64,000 nt of DNA from CBDFFW01 sp965246945. Its GTDB lineage: Bacteria; Pseudomonadota; Alphaproteobacteria; UBA11073. The stretch is from NCBI GenBank assembly GCA_965246945.1, contig CBDFFW010000001.1:868001-932000 (forward strand), in the 5' to 3' direction. How positions within the stretch are numbered: the first letter of the stretch is position 1; every line of letters starts with the position of its first letter. Shown here piece by piece: positions 42,485-51,452 of this stretch. Under the pieces are notes generated by a model, which saw only the letters and a program-made list of their open reading frames with translations, was not told the DNA's origin and did no database searches. A program made the translations under genes and the position numbers.

Positions 42485-43066
42485 CTATTGCAGTTTCGTT
42501 AAACTTTGCCGCCGCCATAACAATAACGGCAGCATGGCAAATGAGGATAAAGCCATCACCACCGGATAAAGACTGGTGATCCAATTATGTTCCGCCAAAC
42601 CCAAAAACGCACAGGAAAACTGGCTGCTGAATAAAAGATAAGACAGGGGTTTTTCTTCAAGTGGCTTGTGCCAGGCTTTGCGGTAACTGGGTAGATAGCC
42701 CAAAAAATCAATGAGCGTGACCCAAATTACTGCGCCTAAAGCGCTATTGGTGAAGAGCCAAAAAGGAATAACGGCGATGGTGCACAACAACAAATACCAA
42801 TCGCTTTTGCGGTAACGATGATCGCCATAACGCCAGGCCATGATACAAACCACAAGACAATTTCCAACACCCACCGCCGTGGGCCAAGCACCATAACCAC
42901 CGCCATTTTTGATTTGCGCCATAAAAGCAATGCCCATGGTCAGACTCCAAATCAGCCAGGAGAATAAATGCGGTTTGGTTGTCCCGTTAATGATGCTGCG
43001 CACATATAAACTTATTCCAGTCAGCGAACAGGCAATAGCTAAAATTGGGAAGATATTAAGCCACAT
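42485..43066 (-). CDS. Polytopic membrane protein, tandem copy 1
   Basis: A 193-residue protein with six or seven spans. KPHLFSWLIWSLTMGIAFMAQ, TLIDFLGYLPSYRKAWHKP and a C-terminal LLLWRR are shared with the next gene (PHLFTWLVWG; TLTDAIGYLPTFRKAFHKP; MLIWRRK), so the two are tandem paralogues. The two genes overlap by 11 bases. No function can be assigned; the short helices and conserved PHLF...W resemble small transporter subunits. Confidence 0.6.
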   Translation of the reverse strand: MWLNIFPILAIACSLTGISLYVRSIINGTTKPHLFSWLIWSLTMGIAFMAQIKNGGGYGAWPTAVGVGNCLVVCIMAWRYGDHRYRKSDWYLLLCTIAVIPFWLFTNSALGAVIWVTLIDFLGYLPSYRKAWHKPLEEKPLSYLLFSSQFSCAFLGLAEHNWITSLYPVVMALSSFAMLPLLLWRRQSLTKLQ

Positions 43067-43640
43067 AACAAAGCTTTCTGCGCCAAATCAGCATCACAGC
43101 CAATCCGGCATCTAAAATTAAAACGGCAATGGGATAGGTAACAGTGACGCGATTGTAATTGGTTAAAGCCAACAAGGCTAAAGCTTCCTGCAGCACCACC
43201 ATCACAAACGGAAACCACGATTCTTCATCAGGTTTATGAAAGGCTTTTCGGAAAGTGGGCAGGTAACCAATGGCATCGGTTAGGGTTAGCAATAACACGG
43301 CATAGAAGGGGTCAGTAGTTAGAACCCATAAAATAATCGCTATAAAAGCTGCAACAAGCGCCAACCAGTCACTGCGTGTATAGGTTTTATCACCTTTGAA
43401 TAGTGCCAATATGGCAATGCCGGTGCAGCAAAATGCCGCAAACCCTGCGGTCCAGCCACCCGCGCCAGCGCCCGTCATCATTTGCGCAGCGCAAACGATG
43501 CCGGCCGCAAAACCCCAAACCAGCCAGGTAAATAAATGCGGTTTGATCTGGCCTTGGAAAACTTTATAAATATAGCTGCCATAGGCAATCGCTGCAAAAA
43601 CCAGGCTGAGCGTACCAAAAACGGTTTTTGCGGCCAACAT
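43056..43640 (-). CDS. Polytopic membrane protein, tandem copy 2
   Basis: A 194-residue paralogue of the adjacent downstream gene, with the same layout of six or seven spans and the same conserved loops. Start at MLAAKTVFGTLS (43640); a longer frame lacks a signal and crosses the upstream intergenic region. The overlap with copy 1 suggests a coupled two-subunit membrane complex (inferred). Confidence 0.6.
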   Translation of the reverse strand: MLAAKTVFGTLSLVFAAIAYGSYIYKVFQGQIKPHLFTWLVWGFAAGIVCAAQMMTGAGAGGWTAGFAAFCCTGIAILALFKGDKTYTRSDWLALVAAFIAIILWVLTTDPFYAVLLLTLTDAIGYLPTFRKAFHKPDEESWFPFVMVVLQEALALLALTNYNRVTVTYPIAVLILDAGLAVMLIWRRKLCYVA

Positions 43641-43804
43641 AAGCGAATATTTGCATGAAATATTTGCATTACCCAGCGGTTTTATGCGTAAACAGTAAGA
43701 CAATTTGGAATACAGGCACTGAAAACGGCAAGTTTTCACTGCTCGGCCAGTCGGCGCGTTGCGCTCACTGGCCTTTGTGTTTTGCGTTGCGACAGGGAAA
43801 ATGA

Positions 43805-45163
43805 ATGTTTGATCAATTAACCAACCGCTTAAGCGATGTTTTTACCCGCCTAGGTAAAAAAGGCGCGCTGACGGAAGCCGATGTCGATGCCGCTTTGCGC
43901 GAAGTGCGCGTGGCCTTGCTGGAAGCCGATGTGGCTTTGCCGGTGGTGAAAGATTTTATTGAAAAAGCGCGCATTGAAGCGGTCGGTCAAAACGTCATTA
44001 AAAGCGTTAAGCCGGATCAACAGGTTATTAAAATTGTCCATGACACGTTAATTGATATGCTGGGCCGCGAAAGTGTTGGCCTGAATTTAAGTGCCGCACC
44101 GCCGGTGACTTTTTTAATGCTCGGTTTGCAAGGTTCAGGTAAGACCACAACCTCGGCCAAACTTGGCCGCTGGTTGCAGCAAACGCAGAATAAAAAAGTA
44201 TTGCTGGCCTCGCTCGATACCCAGCGGCCAGCAGCGCAAGATCAATTACGGATTTTGGGGGAGCAAACAAGCGTTGCCACGCTGTCCATTATCGCGGGGC
44301 AAACGCCCACTGAAATTACCACGCGCGCACAGGCGGAAGCGCGCACCGGCGGGTATGATGTATTAATTCTGGATACTGCCGGCCGGTTGGCCATTGATGC
44401 GCCATTGATGGCCGAACTGGCCGCCGTGCGGGATATCGCCAAGCCGCAAGAAAGCTTGCTGGTTGCCGATGCAATGACGGGGCAAGACGCGGTAAACACT
44501 GCGCAAGCTTTCCACGATCAAATCGGGGTAACTGGTATTATCCTAACCCGTATTGATGGCGATGGGCGGGGCGGGGCAGCGCTATCTATGCGCGCGGTCA
44601 CCGGCCAGCCTATCAAAATGGTGGGCACGGGCGAGAAGTTGGATGCGCTTGAATTATTCCATCCTGAGCGGATTGCCGGCCGGATTTTAGACAAGGGGGA
44701 TATTATCTCCCTGGTCGAAAAAGCCGCCACGCAGATTGATCAGGCGGATGCTGAAAAGTTGGCCAAGCGGGCGTTATCCGGTCAATTCACCTTGGAAGAT
44801 TTATCGTCACAACTCACCCAGCTGCGTAAAATGGGCGGGCTTTCAAGCATCGTCAACATGTTGCCAGGCATGGGCAAAATCAACCAGTTGATGAGCGAAG
44901 CCAAGGTGGATGATAAAATGATCCTGCGTCAGCAAGCGATCATCAGCAGCATGACCATGCAGGAACGCCAAGAGCCGGATATTATCAAAGCGAAACGCAA
45001 AATGCGGATTGCCAATGGTTCCGGCGTAACGGTGAATGATGTCAATAAACTGCTGCAACAATACATGCAAATGCGCGACATGATGAAAAAGGTCAAACAA
45101 ATGGGCGGGGCCAAAGCCATGATGAAAGGTGGCCTTGGCCAATTAATGGGAGGTCGGCGGTAA
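43805..45163 (+). CDS. ffh: Signal recognition particle protein
   Basis: A 452-residue SRP54 GTPase: N domain (LSDVFTRLGKKGALTEADVD), G domain with LQGSGKTTTSAKL, DTAGR and TRIDGDGRGGAALS, and Met-rich M domain (MRDMMKKVKQMGGAKAMM) that binds signal sequences and 4.5S RNA. Targets membrane proteins co-translationally. rpsP follows 175 bases later, as usual. Confidence 0.97.
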   Translation: MFDQLTNRLSDVFTRLGKKGALTEADVDAALREVRVALLEADVALPVVKDFIEKARIEAVGQNVIKSVKPDQQVIKIVHDTLIDMLGRESVGLNLSAAPPVTFLMLGLQGSGKTTTSAKLGRWLQQTQNKKVLLASLDTQRPAAQDQLRILGEQTSVATLSIIAGQTPTEITTRAQAEARTGGYDVLILDTAGRLAIDAPLMAELAAVRDIAKPQESLLVADAMTGQDAVNTAQAFHDQIGVTGIILTRIDGDGRGGAALSMRAVTGQPIKMVGTGEKLDALELFHPERIAGRILDKGDIISLVEKAATQIDQADAEKLAKRALSGQFTLEDLSSQLTQLRKMGGLSSIVNMLPGMGKINQLMSEAKVDDKMILRQQAIISSMTMQERQEPDIIKAKRKMRIANGSGVTVNDVNKLLQQYMQMRDMMKKVKQMGGAKAMMKGGLGQLMGGRR

Positions 45164-45164
45164 C

Positions 45165-45297
45165 GTCATCCCGTACCAGTGAAGCATGAGCTTGTCTCAT
45201 GCGGAACGGCGGATACGGGATCTAGGAACATACAATGCGCGAGGCAAAGCCTCGCATCTAATAGTCACTGGATACCAGCCTGCGCCAGTATGACAGT
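45165..45297. repeat. Extragenic palindromic repeat (GTCATCCC type)
   Basis: The ffh-rpsP gap starts with GTCATCCCGTA and contains TACGGGAT, CATGAGCTTGTCTCATG, GCGAGGCAAAGCCTCGC, and closes with CCAGTATGAC. Nested inverted repeats bounded by GTCAT/ATGAC recur at 45783, 51504 and 58730. Confidence 0.6.
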
Positions 45298-45338
45298 AAA
45301 AATTTAAACAACAAACAAAAACAAAACAGGAAAACAAA

Positions 45339-45773
45339 ATGGCAACGAAAATCAGACTAGCCCGCGGTGGCTCTAAAAAACGTCCGTTCTACAGCATTGT
45401 AGTGGCCGATGTCCGCGCGAGCCGCGATGGTAACTTCATCGAAAAAATCGGCACCTATAACCCAATGCTGCCGAAAGATAACGCTAACCGCATCACCTTA
45501 AAACAAGACCGCGTGCAATATTGGCTGGGTGTTGGTGCGCAACCAACCGAGCGGGTCACTTTGTTTTTGGCGAATTTAGGTTTGGTCAATGCGCCAAAAT
45601 TGGCCGCGCAAACCAAACAAGATAAACCAAAAGCCAAAGCACAAGAGCGTGTGAAAATGGCCGAAGAAAAAGCCCGTATCGCCGCTGAACTAGCCGAAGC
45701 CGAAAAAGCGAAAGCGGCTGAGCCAAAAGCAGCCCCAGCTGAAGAAGCCGCTAGCGACGACGCGGCTGCTTAA
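45339..45773 (+). CDS. rpsP: 30S ribosomal protein S16
   Basis: A 144-residue S16: KIRLARGGSKKRPFYSIVVA, FIEKIGTYNPM and RVQYWLGVGAQPTERVTLFL. The first 85 residues are the conserved protein; the remaining 60 form an Ala/Glu/Lys-rich tail, an extension seen in alphaproteobacterial S16. Confidence 0.96.
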   Translation: MATKIRLARGGSKKRPFYSIVVADVRASRDGNFIEKIGTYNPMLPKDNANRITLKQDRVQYWLGVGAQPTERVTLFLANLGLVNAPKLAAQTKQDKPKAKAQERVKMAEEKARIAAELAEAEKAKAAEPKAAPAEEAASDDAAA

Positions 45774-45782
45774 CTTGATAAC

Positions 45783-45869
45783 GTTATGCCAGCGAAAGCT
45801 GGCATCCAGGCTGTCAGCAGTATTGTTAGCTTTTAAGATAAACTGGATCCCAGCTTACGCTGGGATGAC
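45783..45869. repeat. Extragenic palindromic repeat (GTCATCCC type)
   Basis: The rpsP-rimM gap contains GCCAGCGAAAGCTGGC and, near its end, CCCAGCTTACGCTGGGATGAC. It is another member of the repeat family at 45165, 51504 and 58730. Confidence 0.55.
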
Positions 45870-45881
45870 GCTAGATTGAAA

Positions 45882-46418
45882 ATGACCAACCTTATTCTGC
45901 TAGCAGAAATTACGGCACCACATGGTTTACATGGCTTTGTTAAAGTGAAATGCTATGCGGAAGCGGCCGAAAATTTAAAAAACTACAGCCCATTGCAAAA
46001 TGCTGATGGTACCGAGCAATTCACTGTCACCGATATAAAATTTATTGGCAAAATTCCGGCAATTAAAATTAAAGGTATCAATGATCGCGATACTTCGGAA
46101 ACTTTGCGCGGCACGCAATTATTTGTGGCACGCACACAATTACCCAGTTTGCCCGATGGCGAATACTATCACAGCGATTTAATTGGTCTGACTGCCAAAA
46201 TTCAAAATTCTAATCAAGTAATTGGTACGATAACGGCTATTCATAATTTTGGGGCTGGTGATTTATTGGAAATTAAGGGCGACGATAAAAAATCCCAGCT
46301 GATTCCGTTCAATCAAAATTTTATTGGCGAGCCGGATTGGCAAAAACGCACATTATCGGTCAATTTACCCATCTATACCGAAACTGAAGAAGATAAAGCT
46401 GCTACCAATACCATTTAG
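45882..46418 (+). CDS. rimM: Ribosome maturation factor RimM
   Basis: A 178-residue protein: LLAEITAPHGLHGFVKVKCYA, RDTSETLRGTQLFVART and a PRC-barrel with YYHSDLIGL and LIPFNQNFI. It assists 30S head maturation and binds S19. trmD and rplS, which normally follow, are absent; a convergent unrelated gene overlaps its 3' end. ATG 45882 preferred over a TTG two codons earlier. Confidence 0.93.
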   Translation: MTNLILLAEITAPHGLHGFVKVKCYAEAAENLKNYSPLQNADGTEQFTVTDIKFIGKIPAIKIKGINDRDTSETLRGTQLFVARTQLPSLPDGEYYHSDLIGLTAKIQNSNQVIGTITAIHNFGAGDLLEIKGDDKKSQLIPFNQNFIGEPDWQKRTLSVNLPIYTETEEDKAATNTI

Positions 46419-46743
46419 CTGGCGTATTATATGAAACTGCCTGCTGCTGGGTGGGTTTAGATTGAGTGTTATTAGGTGTAGCCGATTGCACGACGTAATC
46501 TCCTTTTTGCGCTAAAACATTGGGAATAATCTGCAGCGCACTGCTAACCAATGATGAAAGCGGATTACTGATTTGTACGGTTGTGCCACTAACCGGCGCA
46601 TTTACATAGGCAGCTTGCGAATTATTTTGGTTAGGCAAATATTGGGTTAGATCAATTCCGTATTGCGGCATAAAACTATGCAACAGCATATTGCCGCCAG
46701 CTGCCAACATGCCAAATTTCGTGATATTGCTGATCATTCCCAT
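46402..46743 (-). CDS. Hypothetical protein, Asn/Gln/Thr-rich
   Basis: A 113-residue protein with an N-terminal hydrophobic stretch (KFGMLAAGGNMLLHSFMPQYG) and a polar Asn/Gln/Thr/Ser-rich remainder ending AKWYW. It could be a small secreted or anchored protein. No family recognised. It overlaps the rimM 3' end by 17 bases on the other strand, so it arrived by a rearrangement that removed the usual trmD neighbour, or the two were brought together by one. Confidence 0.45.
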   Translation of the reverse strand: MGMISNITKFGMLAAGGNMLLHSFMPQYGIDLTQYLPNQNNSQAAYVNAPVSGTTVQISNPLSSLVSSALQIIPNVLAQKGDYVVQSATPNNTQSKPTQQQAVSYNTPAKWYW

Positions 46744-46796
46744 CACAAAAATGTAATGTTCCTAAATTCTTTAAGAAGAAGGAACCGCGCGCAGAT

Positions 46797-47462
46797 TTAT
46801 AAAGATATGATAGCGGCCAGTTCGTTTAAAGAATGAATAATCTGTTGGGCACCTGCTTGCCGCAAAGCGGCTTCGGCGGCTGGGCGGGGCAGGTGGGCGG
46901 TGCCTGTAAATCCTACGACCTGCATACCGGCCGCTACACCGGCTTTAACCCCTGGCACACCATCTTCAATTACCAAAGATTTTTCAGGGGCCGCGCCCAT
47001 TTGCTGGGCGGCATATAAAAATAAATCTGGGTAGGGTTTGGGGCGCGGCACTTGCGCGGCGGTGAAGACTTGCTCTTCGCTAAAATAATCCATGAAGCCG
47101 CCGGTGTGCAGTGTTTGCAGCACTGCCTCACGCACACCGTTAGAGGCGACGCATTTTTTGACTGTGATGCGGCTGACAATATCTAAAGCGCCTGGTACCG
47201 CCATCGCCGCCGTGCCGCGTAATTGCATGAGTTTATTGAGCCATAAGTGTTCGAGATCAACAGGAAAAGTCGCGCCAGTTTCCTGCGCGATCGCCGCAAA
47301 ACTTTGCTGTAGCGACATGCCGACAAAGCGCTGCATACACACCTCAGCCGTATATTGCGGATAACCAAGCTCAGCCAACAGCGCCGCCTGCGCCGCATTA
47401 TTCGGCGCCTCACTATCAATCAGCGTGCCATCGCAATCGAAGATGATGAGAGAATAATTCAT
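46797..47462 (-). CDS. HAD-superfamily phosphatase (PGMB/GPH-like)
   Basis: A 221-residue HAD hydrolase: motif I IIFDCDGTLIDSE, motif II ASNGVREAV, motif III Lys in RPKPYPDLF and motif IV VIEDGVPGVKAG. The cap domain is the helical type of the phosphoglucomutase/phosphoglycolate phosphatase subfamily. The substrate cannot be told from sequence. Confidence 0.88.
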   Translation of the reverse strand: MNYSLIIFDCDGTLIDSEAPNNAAQAALLAELGYPQYTAEVCMQRFVGMSLQQSFAAIAQETGATFPVDLEHLWLNKLMQLRGTAAMAVPGALDIVSRITVKKCVASNGVREAVLQTLHTGGFMDYFSEEQVFTAAQVPRPKPYPDLFLYAAQQMGAAPEKSLVIEDGVPGVKAGVAAGMQVVGFTGTAHLPRPAAEAALRQAGAQQIIHSLNELAAIISL

Positions 47463-47501
47463 TCAATAATGCGTATTGAATTGTAACTTATGTCACAACA
47501 T

Positions 47502-47945
47502 TTAAGGTGTTATAGCAAGAGGGGGCGTGCTAGCCAATGATAATTGATAGCCAATAGTTTCATCAATATTTAAACCATGCTCGGCAGCAATTTTACGAAT
47601 TCTTTTAGTTTCAGTTGGGCCAATAAAGTCACTTAGCGTTGTGCCTAGCATTTGCGCCGCTTCTGCAGCAGACACGGCATTCCTTCGTACAACTTCAGCT
47701 AAAGTATTATCCAAACTTTGACAGATCCCTCTAATTTTTCCTTCTAGCGCAATATTTTTGTAGTAGGCAACTTCTGCTTTTTCATAGTTTAACTCTGCTA
47801 AACGCTTTTCTACGTTAATATTAAGTAATTCTGCATAGCTTCCTGCCATGTTTGAATACATTACAAAACCTGCATAGTTACCACGTCTAGCTTCTTTTAC
47901 AAACTCGGATATCGCTTTATCCAAATCTGATTGCTTAATTCCCAT
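47502..47945 (-). CDS. Hypothetical helical protein
   Basis: A 147-residue, mostly helical protein: SDLDKAISEFVKEARRGNYA, LAELNYEKAEVAYYKNI and AAQMLGTTLSDFIGPTETKR. The last part has HTH-like features (AAEAAQMLGTTLSDFI), but this is weak. No family recognised. More AT-rich than the typA gene beside it. Confidence 0.5.
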   Translation of the reverse strand: MGIKQSDLDKAISEFVKEARRGNYAGFVMYSNMAGSYAELLNINVEKRLAELNYEKAEVAYYKNIALEGKIRGICQSLDNTLAEVVRRNAVSAAEAAQMLGTTLSDFIGPTETKRIRKIAAEHGLNIDETIGYQLSLASTPPLAITP

Positions 47946-48006
47946 AATAATTTAGTTTTACATATTTATTGTGGCTTTTAAAGCCACAATAAATACTTTC
48001 ATACAG

Positions 48007-49824
48007 TTAAGCAGCCGTTTTCCCAGCCCGTTTCCGGTCATTCGGGTCCAGATACCGTTTTCGCAGGCGGATGGATTTGGGGGTTACTTCGACCATTTCA
48101 TCGTCTTGGATATAGGCAATTGCGCGTTCCAGCGGCATTTTTACCGGCGTGGTCAGTTTGATGTTTTCATCTTTTCCGGCCGCGCGGATATTGGTTAGCT
48201 GTTTGGCTTTCAGTACATTCAGTTCCAGATCGTTATCGCGGTTATGTTCGCCGACCAGCATACCCTGATATACTTTATCACCCGTAGTAATGAAAAAAGA
48301 ACCGCGGTCTTCCAGGTTGAAAATGGCATAGGCAACCGCTTCGCCGGAACCATTGGCAATCAGCGCGCCATTGCGGCGACCGGCCACTTCGCCCTTATGC
48401 GGCGCATAAGAATGGAACAACCGGTTCATCACGCCGGTGCCGCGCGTATCGGTTAAAAATTCGCCGTGATAGCCGATGAGGCCGCGAGCAGGGGCATGAA
48501 ACACAATCCGCTGTTTGCCGCCGGTCGCCGGGCGCATTTCGATCAGCTCGCCGCGGCGTTCGGTGATTTTTTGCACGACCTGACCGGCATATTCCTCATC
48601 CACATCCACCACCACTTCTTCAATCGGCTCCAGCGTTTTGCCGTGTTCATCTTTTTGCATCACCACTTGTGGGCGACCGATGGAGAGTTCAAACCCCTCG
48701 CGGCGCATGTTCTCAATTAATACCGCCAACTGCAATTCGCCGCGGCCGGAAACTTCAAACGCATCGGCGGTCGCCATATCGCTGACCTGCAGCGCCACAT
48801 TGCCCTCGGCTTCCTTATACAGCCGGTCGCGGATCATCCGGCTGGTCACTTTCGTGCCCTCGGTGCCCGCGAGCGGGCTGTCATTCACGCCGAAGCGCAT
48901 GGAAATGGTGGGCGGATCAATCGGCTGGGCAGGAATGGCGGTTTCCACAGACATATCGCAAATCGTATCGGCAACGGTGGTTTTTTCGAGGCCGGCGATG
49001 GCGACGATATCGCCCGCAAAGGCTTCTTCGACCGGCACACGCTCTAGACCACGGAACGCCAGAATTTTGGTCGCGCGGCCTTCTTCAATTTTTTCACCGT
49101 CACGCGTCAGCGATTTAATCCGCTGGTTGGCTTTAATGCTGCCGGATTGAATGCGGCCGGTGATCAAGCGGCCGAGGAACGGGTTGGCCTCCAAAATCGT
49201 TCCGAGCAGGGCAAAGGGTGCATCGTCATCCACCGTCGGTGGCGGTACGTGGTTGACGATCAAATCGAAGAGGGGGGCGAGTGAGTCGGTTTTCACTTCA
49301 AGCTCGGTCGAGGCCCAGCCATCGCGGCCACTGGCGAACAGAGTCGGGAAGTCCAGCTGTTCGCTAGTGGCGTCCAACGACGCGAACAGGTCGAACACCT
49401 CGTCATGCACTTCATGCGCGCGCGCATCGCTGCGGTCGACCTTGTTGACCACCAAGATGGGGCGGATGCCTTTTTTGAGGGCTTTGCCCAGCACGAATTT
49501 GGTTTGCGGCAACGGCCCCTCGGCGGCATCGACCAGCAGCACCACGCCATCGACCATGCCCAAAATCCGTTCAACTTCCCCGCCGAAATCGGCGTGGCCG
49601 GGGGTATCGACAATATTCAACCGCACATCATGCCATTCAACCGAGGTGCATTTGGCCAGAATAGTAATGCCGCGCTCGCGCTCGATATCGTTGCTGTCCA
49701 TCGCGCGTTCAACCGTGGCCTGGTTATCGCGATACACGCCTGATTGTTTCAACAGCTGATCCACCAGCGTGGTCTTCCCGTGATCGACGTGCGCGATAAT
49801 CGCGATATTGCGGAGATTTTTCAT
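48007..49824 (-). CDS. typA: Ribosome-associated GTPase TypA/BipA
   Basis: A 605-residue translational GTPase: G1 AHVDHGKTTLVDQ, RERGITI, DTPGHADFGGEVER, NKVDRSDAR, and the BipA-specific C-terminal domain (VARRNGALIANGSGEAVAYA-like region near 490). It assists ribosome assembly and stress growth. Isolated single-gene unit. Confidence 0.96.
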   Translation of the reverse strand: MKNLRNIAIIAHVDHGKTTLVDQLLKQSGVYRDNQATVERAMDSNDIERERGITILAKCTSVEWHDVRLNIVDTPGHADFGGEVERILGMVDGVVLLVDAAEGPLPQTKFVLGKALKKGIRPILVVNKVDRSDARAHEVHDEVFDLFASLDATSEQLDFPTLFASGRDGWASTELEVKTDSLAPLFDLIVNHVPPPTVDDDAPFALLGTILEANPFLGRLITGRIQSGSIKANQRIKSLTRDGEKIEEGRATKILAFRGLERVPVEEAFAGDIVAIAGLEKTTVADTICDMSVETAIPAQPIDPPTISMRFGVNDSPLAGTEGTKVTSRMIRDRLYKEAEGNVALQVSDMATADAFEVSGRGELQLAVLIENMRREGFELSIGRPQVVMQKDEHGKTLEPIEEVVVDVDEEYAGQVVQKITERRGELIEMRPATGGKQRIVFHAPARGLIGYHGEFLTDTRGTGVMNRLFHSYAPHKGEVAGRRNGALIANGSGEAVAYAIFNLEDRGSFFITTGDKVYQGMLVGEHNRDNDLELNVLKAKQLTNIRAAGKDENIKLTTPVKMPLERAIAYIQDDEMVEVTPKSIRLRKRYLDPNDRKRAGKTAA

Positions 49825-49929
49825 GTGTCTTTAGCACTAAGTGCTGCAAACGCATCTGGCGAGAAATTTGTTTACATTTAACATTACTTAATAGTTTTCA
49901 ATTGTCGCTATATTGTTAATAATAAGAAA

Positions 49930-50781
49930 GTGGATTATCCTTTCTTTCACGCCTTTTCTATTGTGCTTGATGTTAGCCAGTTTAAAGAGTTATTAAAGCA
50001 GTTAGACAAAACGGATTGGTGGACGATTGCTTTTAACTTATTTGGAATAGCAATAGCTGCATATAGCGGATATTTTTTTCAAAAATTATTTAAGCGGACC
50101 GAAGAAAACCAAATCAAAAAGGAAAATGCTTATCGCTTTAACGAAGCTTTAGGGTACACTTCAATTTTATTGGAAAATTTAACGGCTCATGTAGAACTAA
50201 TATTAAAATCAATTGAAAACGAAAATATAAGTTTAAGGTGCATTTCAAACATAATTGATCGTCTAAAAAATGGTGAAGAATTCGAGCCTGAATTACCAAG
50301 ACAAACTATTTATTCAATTCATCCTTTAAACATCGTAACTGAAGAAAATATTATATCTAAAATACATACTTCTGGTAAATATATAGAGTTTGTCCAAGCA
50401 TTTTATAGAATGCGTAACGATATGTCACAGTCCATCACTATTTGCGATGAAAGAAACTTCCTTATAAAAAAAGTTTTTGATGAAGAGGAAAGTTTAAAAA
50501 AGCTTGGATGGATATATCAGATACATAGGACAATTTACGACAGAACCCTTAAATTGCTTATAGCTAGCGACGCTATTATGGATGCTCTATTTTTTATAAT
50601 AAAAGAGCTGGAAACCGTAGGCAAAGATATAAAAAGCAATCTTAACACATTGAATATAAAAGATGTTCAAGTTAAATTGTTTGAACCCAATTTATTTCAT
50701 AATGAAATTAAATTGAAAATTGAAACTATGATTAATCAAAACTCTGAATATAAAGACCGTTTTCGTCACATAATTAATTAA
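49930..50781 (+). CDS. Hypothetical membrane-anchored helical protein
   Basis: A 283-residue AT-rich protein, apparently from a GTG start. One N-terminal membrane segment (WWTIAFNLFGIAIAAYSGYFF) is followed by a long charged, helical cytoplasmic domain with no catalytic motif that I recognise. Codon use and A+T content differ from the typA and lipoprotein neighbours, which suggests acquisition by transfer. Confidence 0.5.
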   Translation: MDYPFFHAFSIVLDVSQFKELLKQLDKTDWWTIAFNLFGIAIAAYSGYFFQKLFKRTEENQIKKENAYRFNEALGYTSILLENLTAHVELILKSIENENISLRCISNIIDRLKNGEEFEPELPRQTIYSIHPLNIVTEENIISKIHTSGKYIEFVQAFYRMRNDMSQSITICDERNFLIKKVFDEEESLKKLGWIYQIHRTIYDRTLKLLIASDAIMDALFFIIKELETVGKDIKSNLNTLNIKDVQVKLFEPNLFHNEIKLKIETMINQNSEYKDRFRHIIN

Positions 50782-50784
50782 ATA

Positions 50785-50818
50785 TATTAAAAAGTGCAGC
50801 GGGGAGACGCTGCACTTT
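50785..50818 (-). terminator. Rho-independent terminator between convergent genes
   Basis: A perfect 11-bp stem AAAGTGCAGCG/CGCTGCACTTT (50791-50818) with a six-base loop is followed on the minus strand by TTAATATATTT. It fits termination of the leftward lipoprotein gene and may also act rightward. Confidence 0.7.
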
Positions 50819-50825
50819 GGTTTGG

Positions 50826-51218
50826 TTATTTCTTGGGTAGGGTGATATTCACGGGCGTGTCGTATTTGTTGTCGGCGCCGCTGGCGGAATCGATGCCCCA
50901 GCCGATTGGGCCGAGCGTGCCGAATAAAATATTGCCGACGGTCGCCGCCGCCGCGCCTGAATGGTTTAGATAGGTGCCTTCTTCATAGCCCTGTTTGGTA
51001 CATTTGATAGTGAGATCGTATTTGGTTTTCTCAATCATCAACGCGCTGGGAGTGGGGCCGACGGTGCCGATCACTTCGCCCATGCGGTTGAGTTGACAGG
51101 TGGCACCTGGCGGGCTGGTGTTGATCTGGATTTGCTGGGCGTGCCCTTCGATGACCGATGAGCAGGCCATAAGTGAAACAGACAGGCTGGCCAATGATAT
51201 TAAGGTTAGGGTTTTCAC
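50826..51218 (-). CDS. PEGA-like lipoprotein behind a structured leader
   Basis: A 130-residue lipoprotein starting at a GTG (51218) with GGAGC upstream: signal KTLTLISLASLSVSLMACSS. The mature part QIQINTSPPGATCQLNRMGE and CTKQGYEEGTYL has the small PEGA-like beta fold; the C-terminal FGTLGPIGWGIDSASGADN is Gly-rich. It resembles small lipoproteins of Gram-negatives of unknown role. The 228-base leader in front of it is homologous to the island leader RNA at 9.4-9.6 kb. Confidence 0.65.
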   Translation of the reverse strand: MKTLTLISLASLSVSLMACSSVIEGHAQQIQINTSPPGATCQLNRMGEVIGTVGPTPSALMIEKTKYDLTIKCTKQGYEEGTYLNHSGAAAATVGNILFGTLGPIGWGIDSASGADNKYDTPVNITLPKK

Positions 51219-51446
51219 GATTTTGCTCCGTTTCGTTGGTTGAACGAAGCTGCATTGGGATGAGCCCCAAGGCAGCCGGAGGTTCGAAAATCGCACAAAG
51301 AACGACTGCGACGGCCTTTAAGCCGAGGCTTTGGACATACGCCGCCACCCCCCGGCCATAAGCCAAAGGGCGTATCGTTGGTAACGGTGAATACTGCACC
51401 GCTCTGTGTGAGGTTTCGACACCTCGGGCACGGTTTTGCCGCGCTT
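51219..51446 (-). ncRNA. Structured leader RNA / regulatory RNA, chromosomal copy
   Basis: Homologous to 9393-9605: CCAAGCGCGG at the 5' end (51439-51448), then GAGGTgtcgaaACCTC hairpin, GATACGCC...GGCGTATG pairing and GGCGTATGTCC (51333-51343), CUUAAAGGCC. It ends at the GTG of the lipoprotein gene. Several frames stay open through it, but conservation of hairpins and promoter position between two unrelated downstream genes supports RNA rather than protein. No known family could be named. Confidence 0.6.
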
Positions 51447-51452
51447 GGCGGT

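Noticed and set aside
46797..47462. beta-Phosphoglucomutase as a specific function
   Set aside because: HAD motifs and cap type do not settle the substrate, so only the superfamily is called.
51031..51399. Long minus-strand frame through the chromosomal leader RNA
   Set aside because: The matching region in the island copy has two consecutive stop codons in this frame, while the hairpins and promoter are kept, so the RNA and not this frame is conserved.
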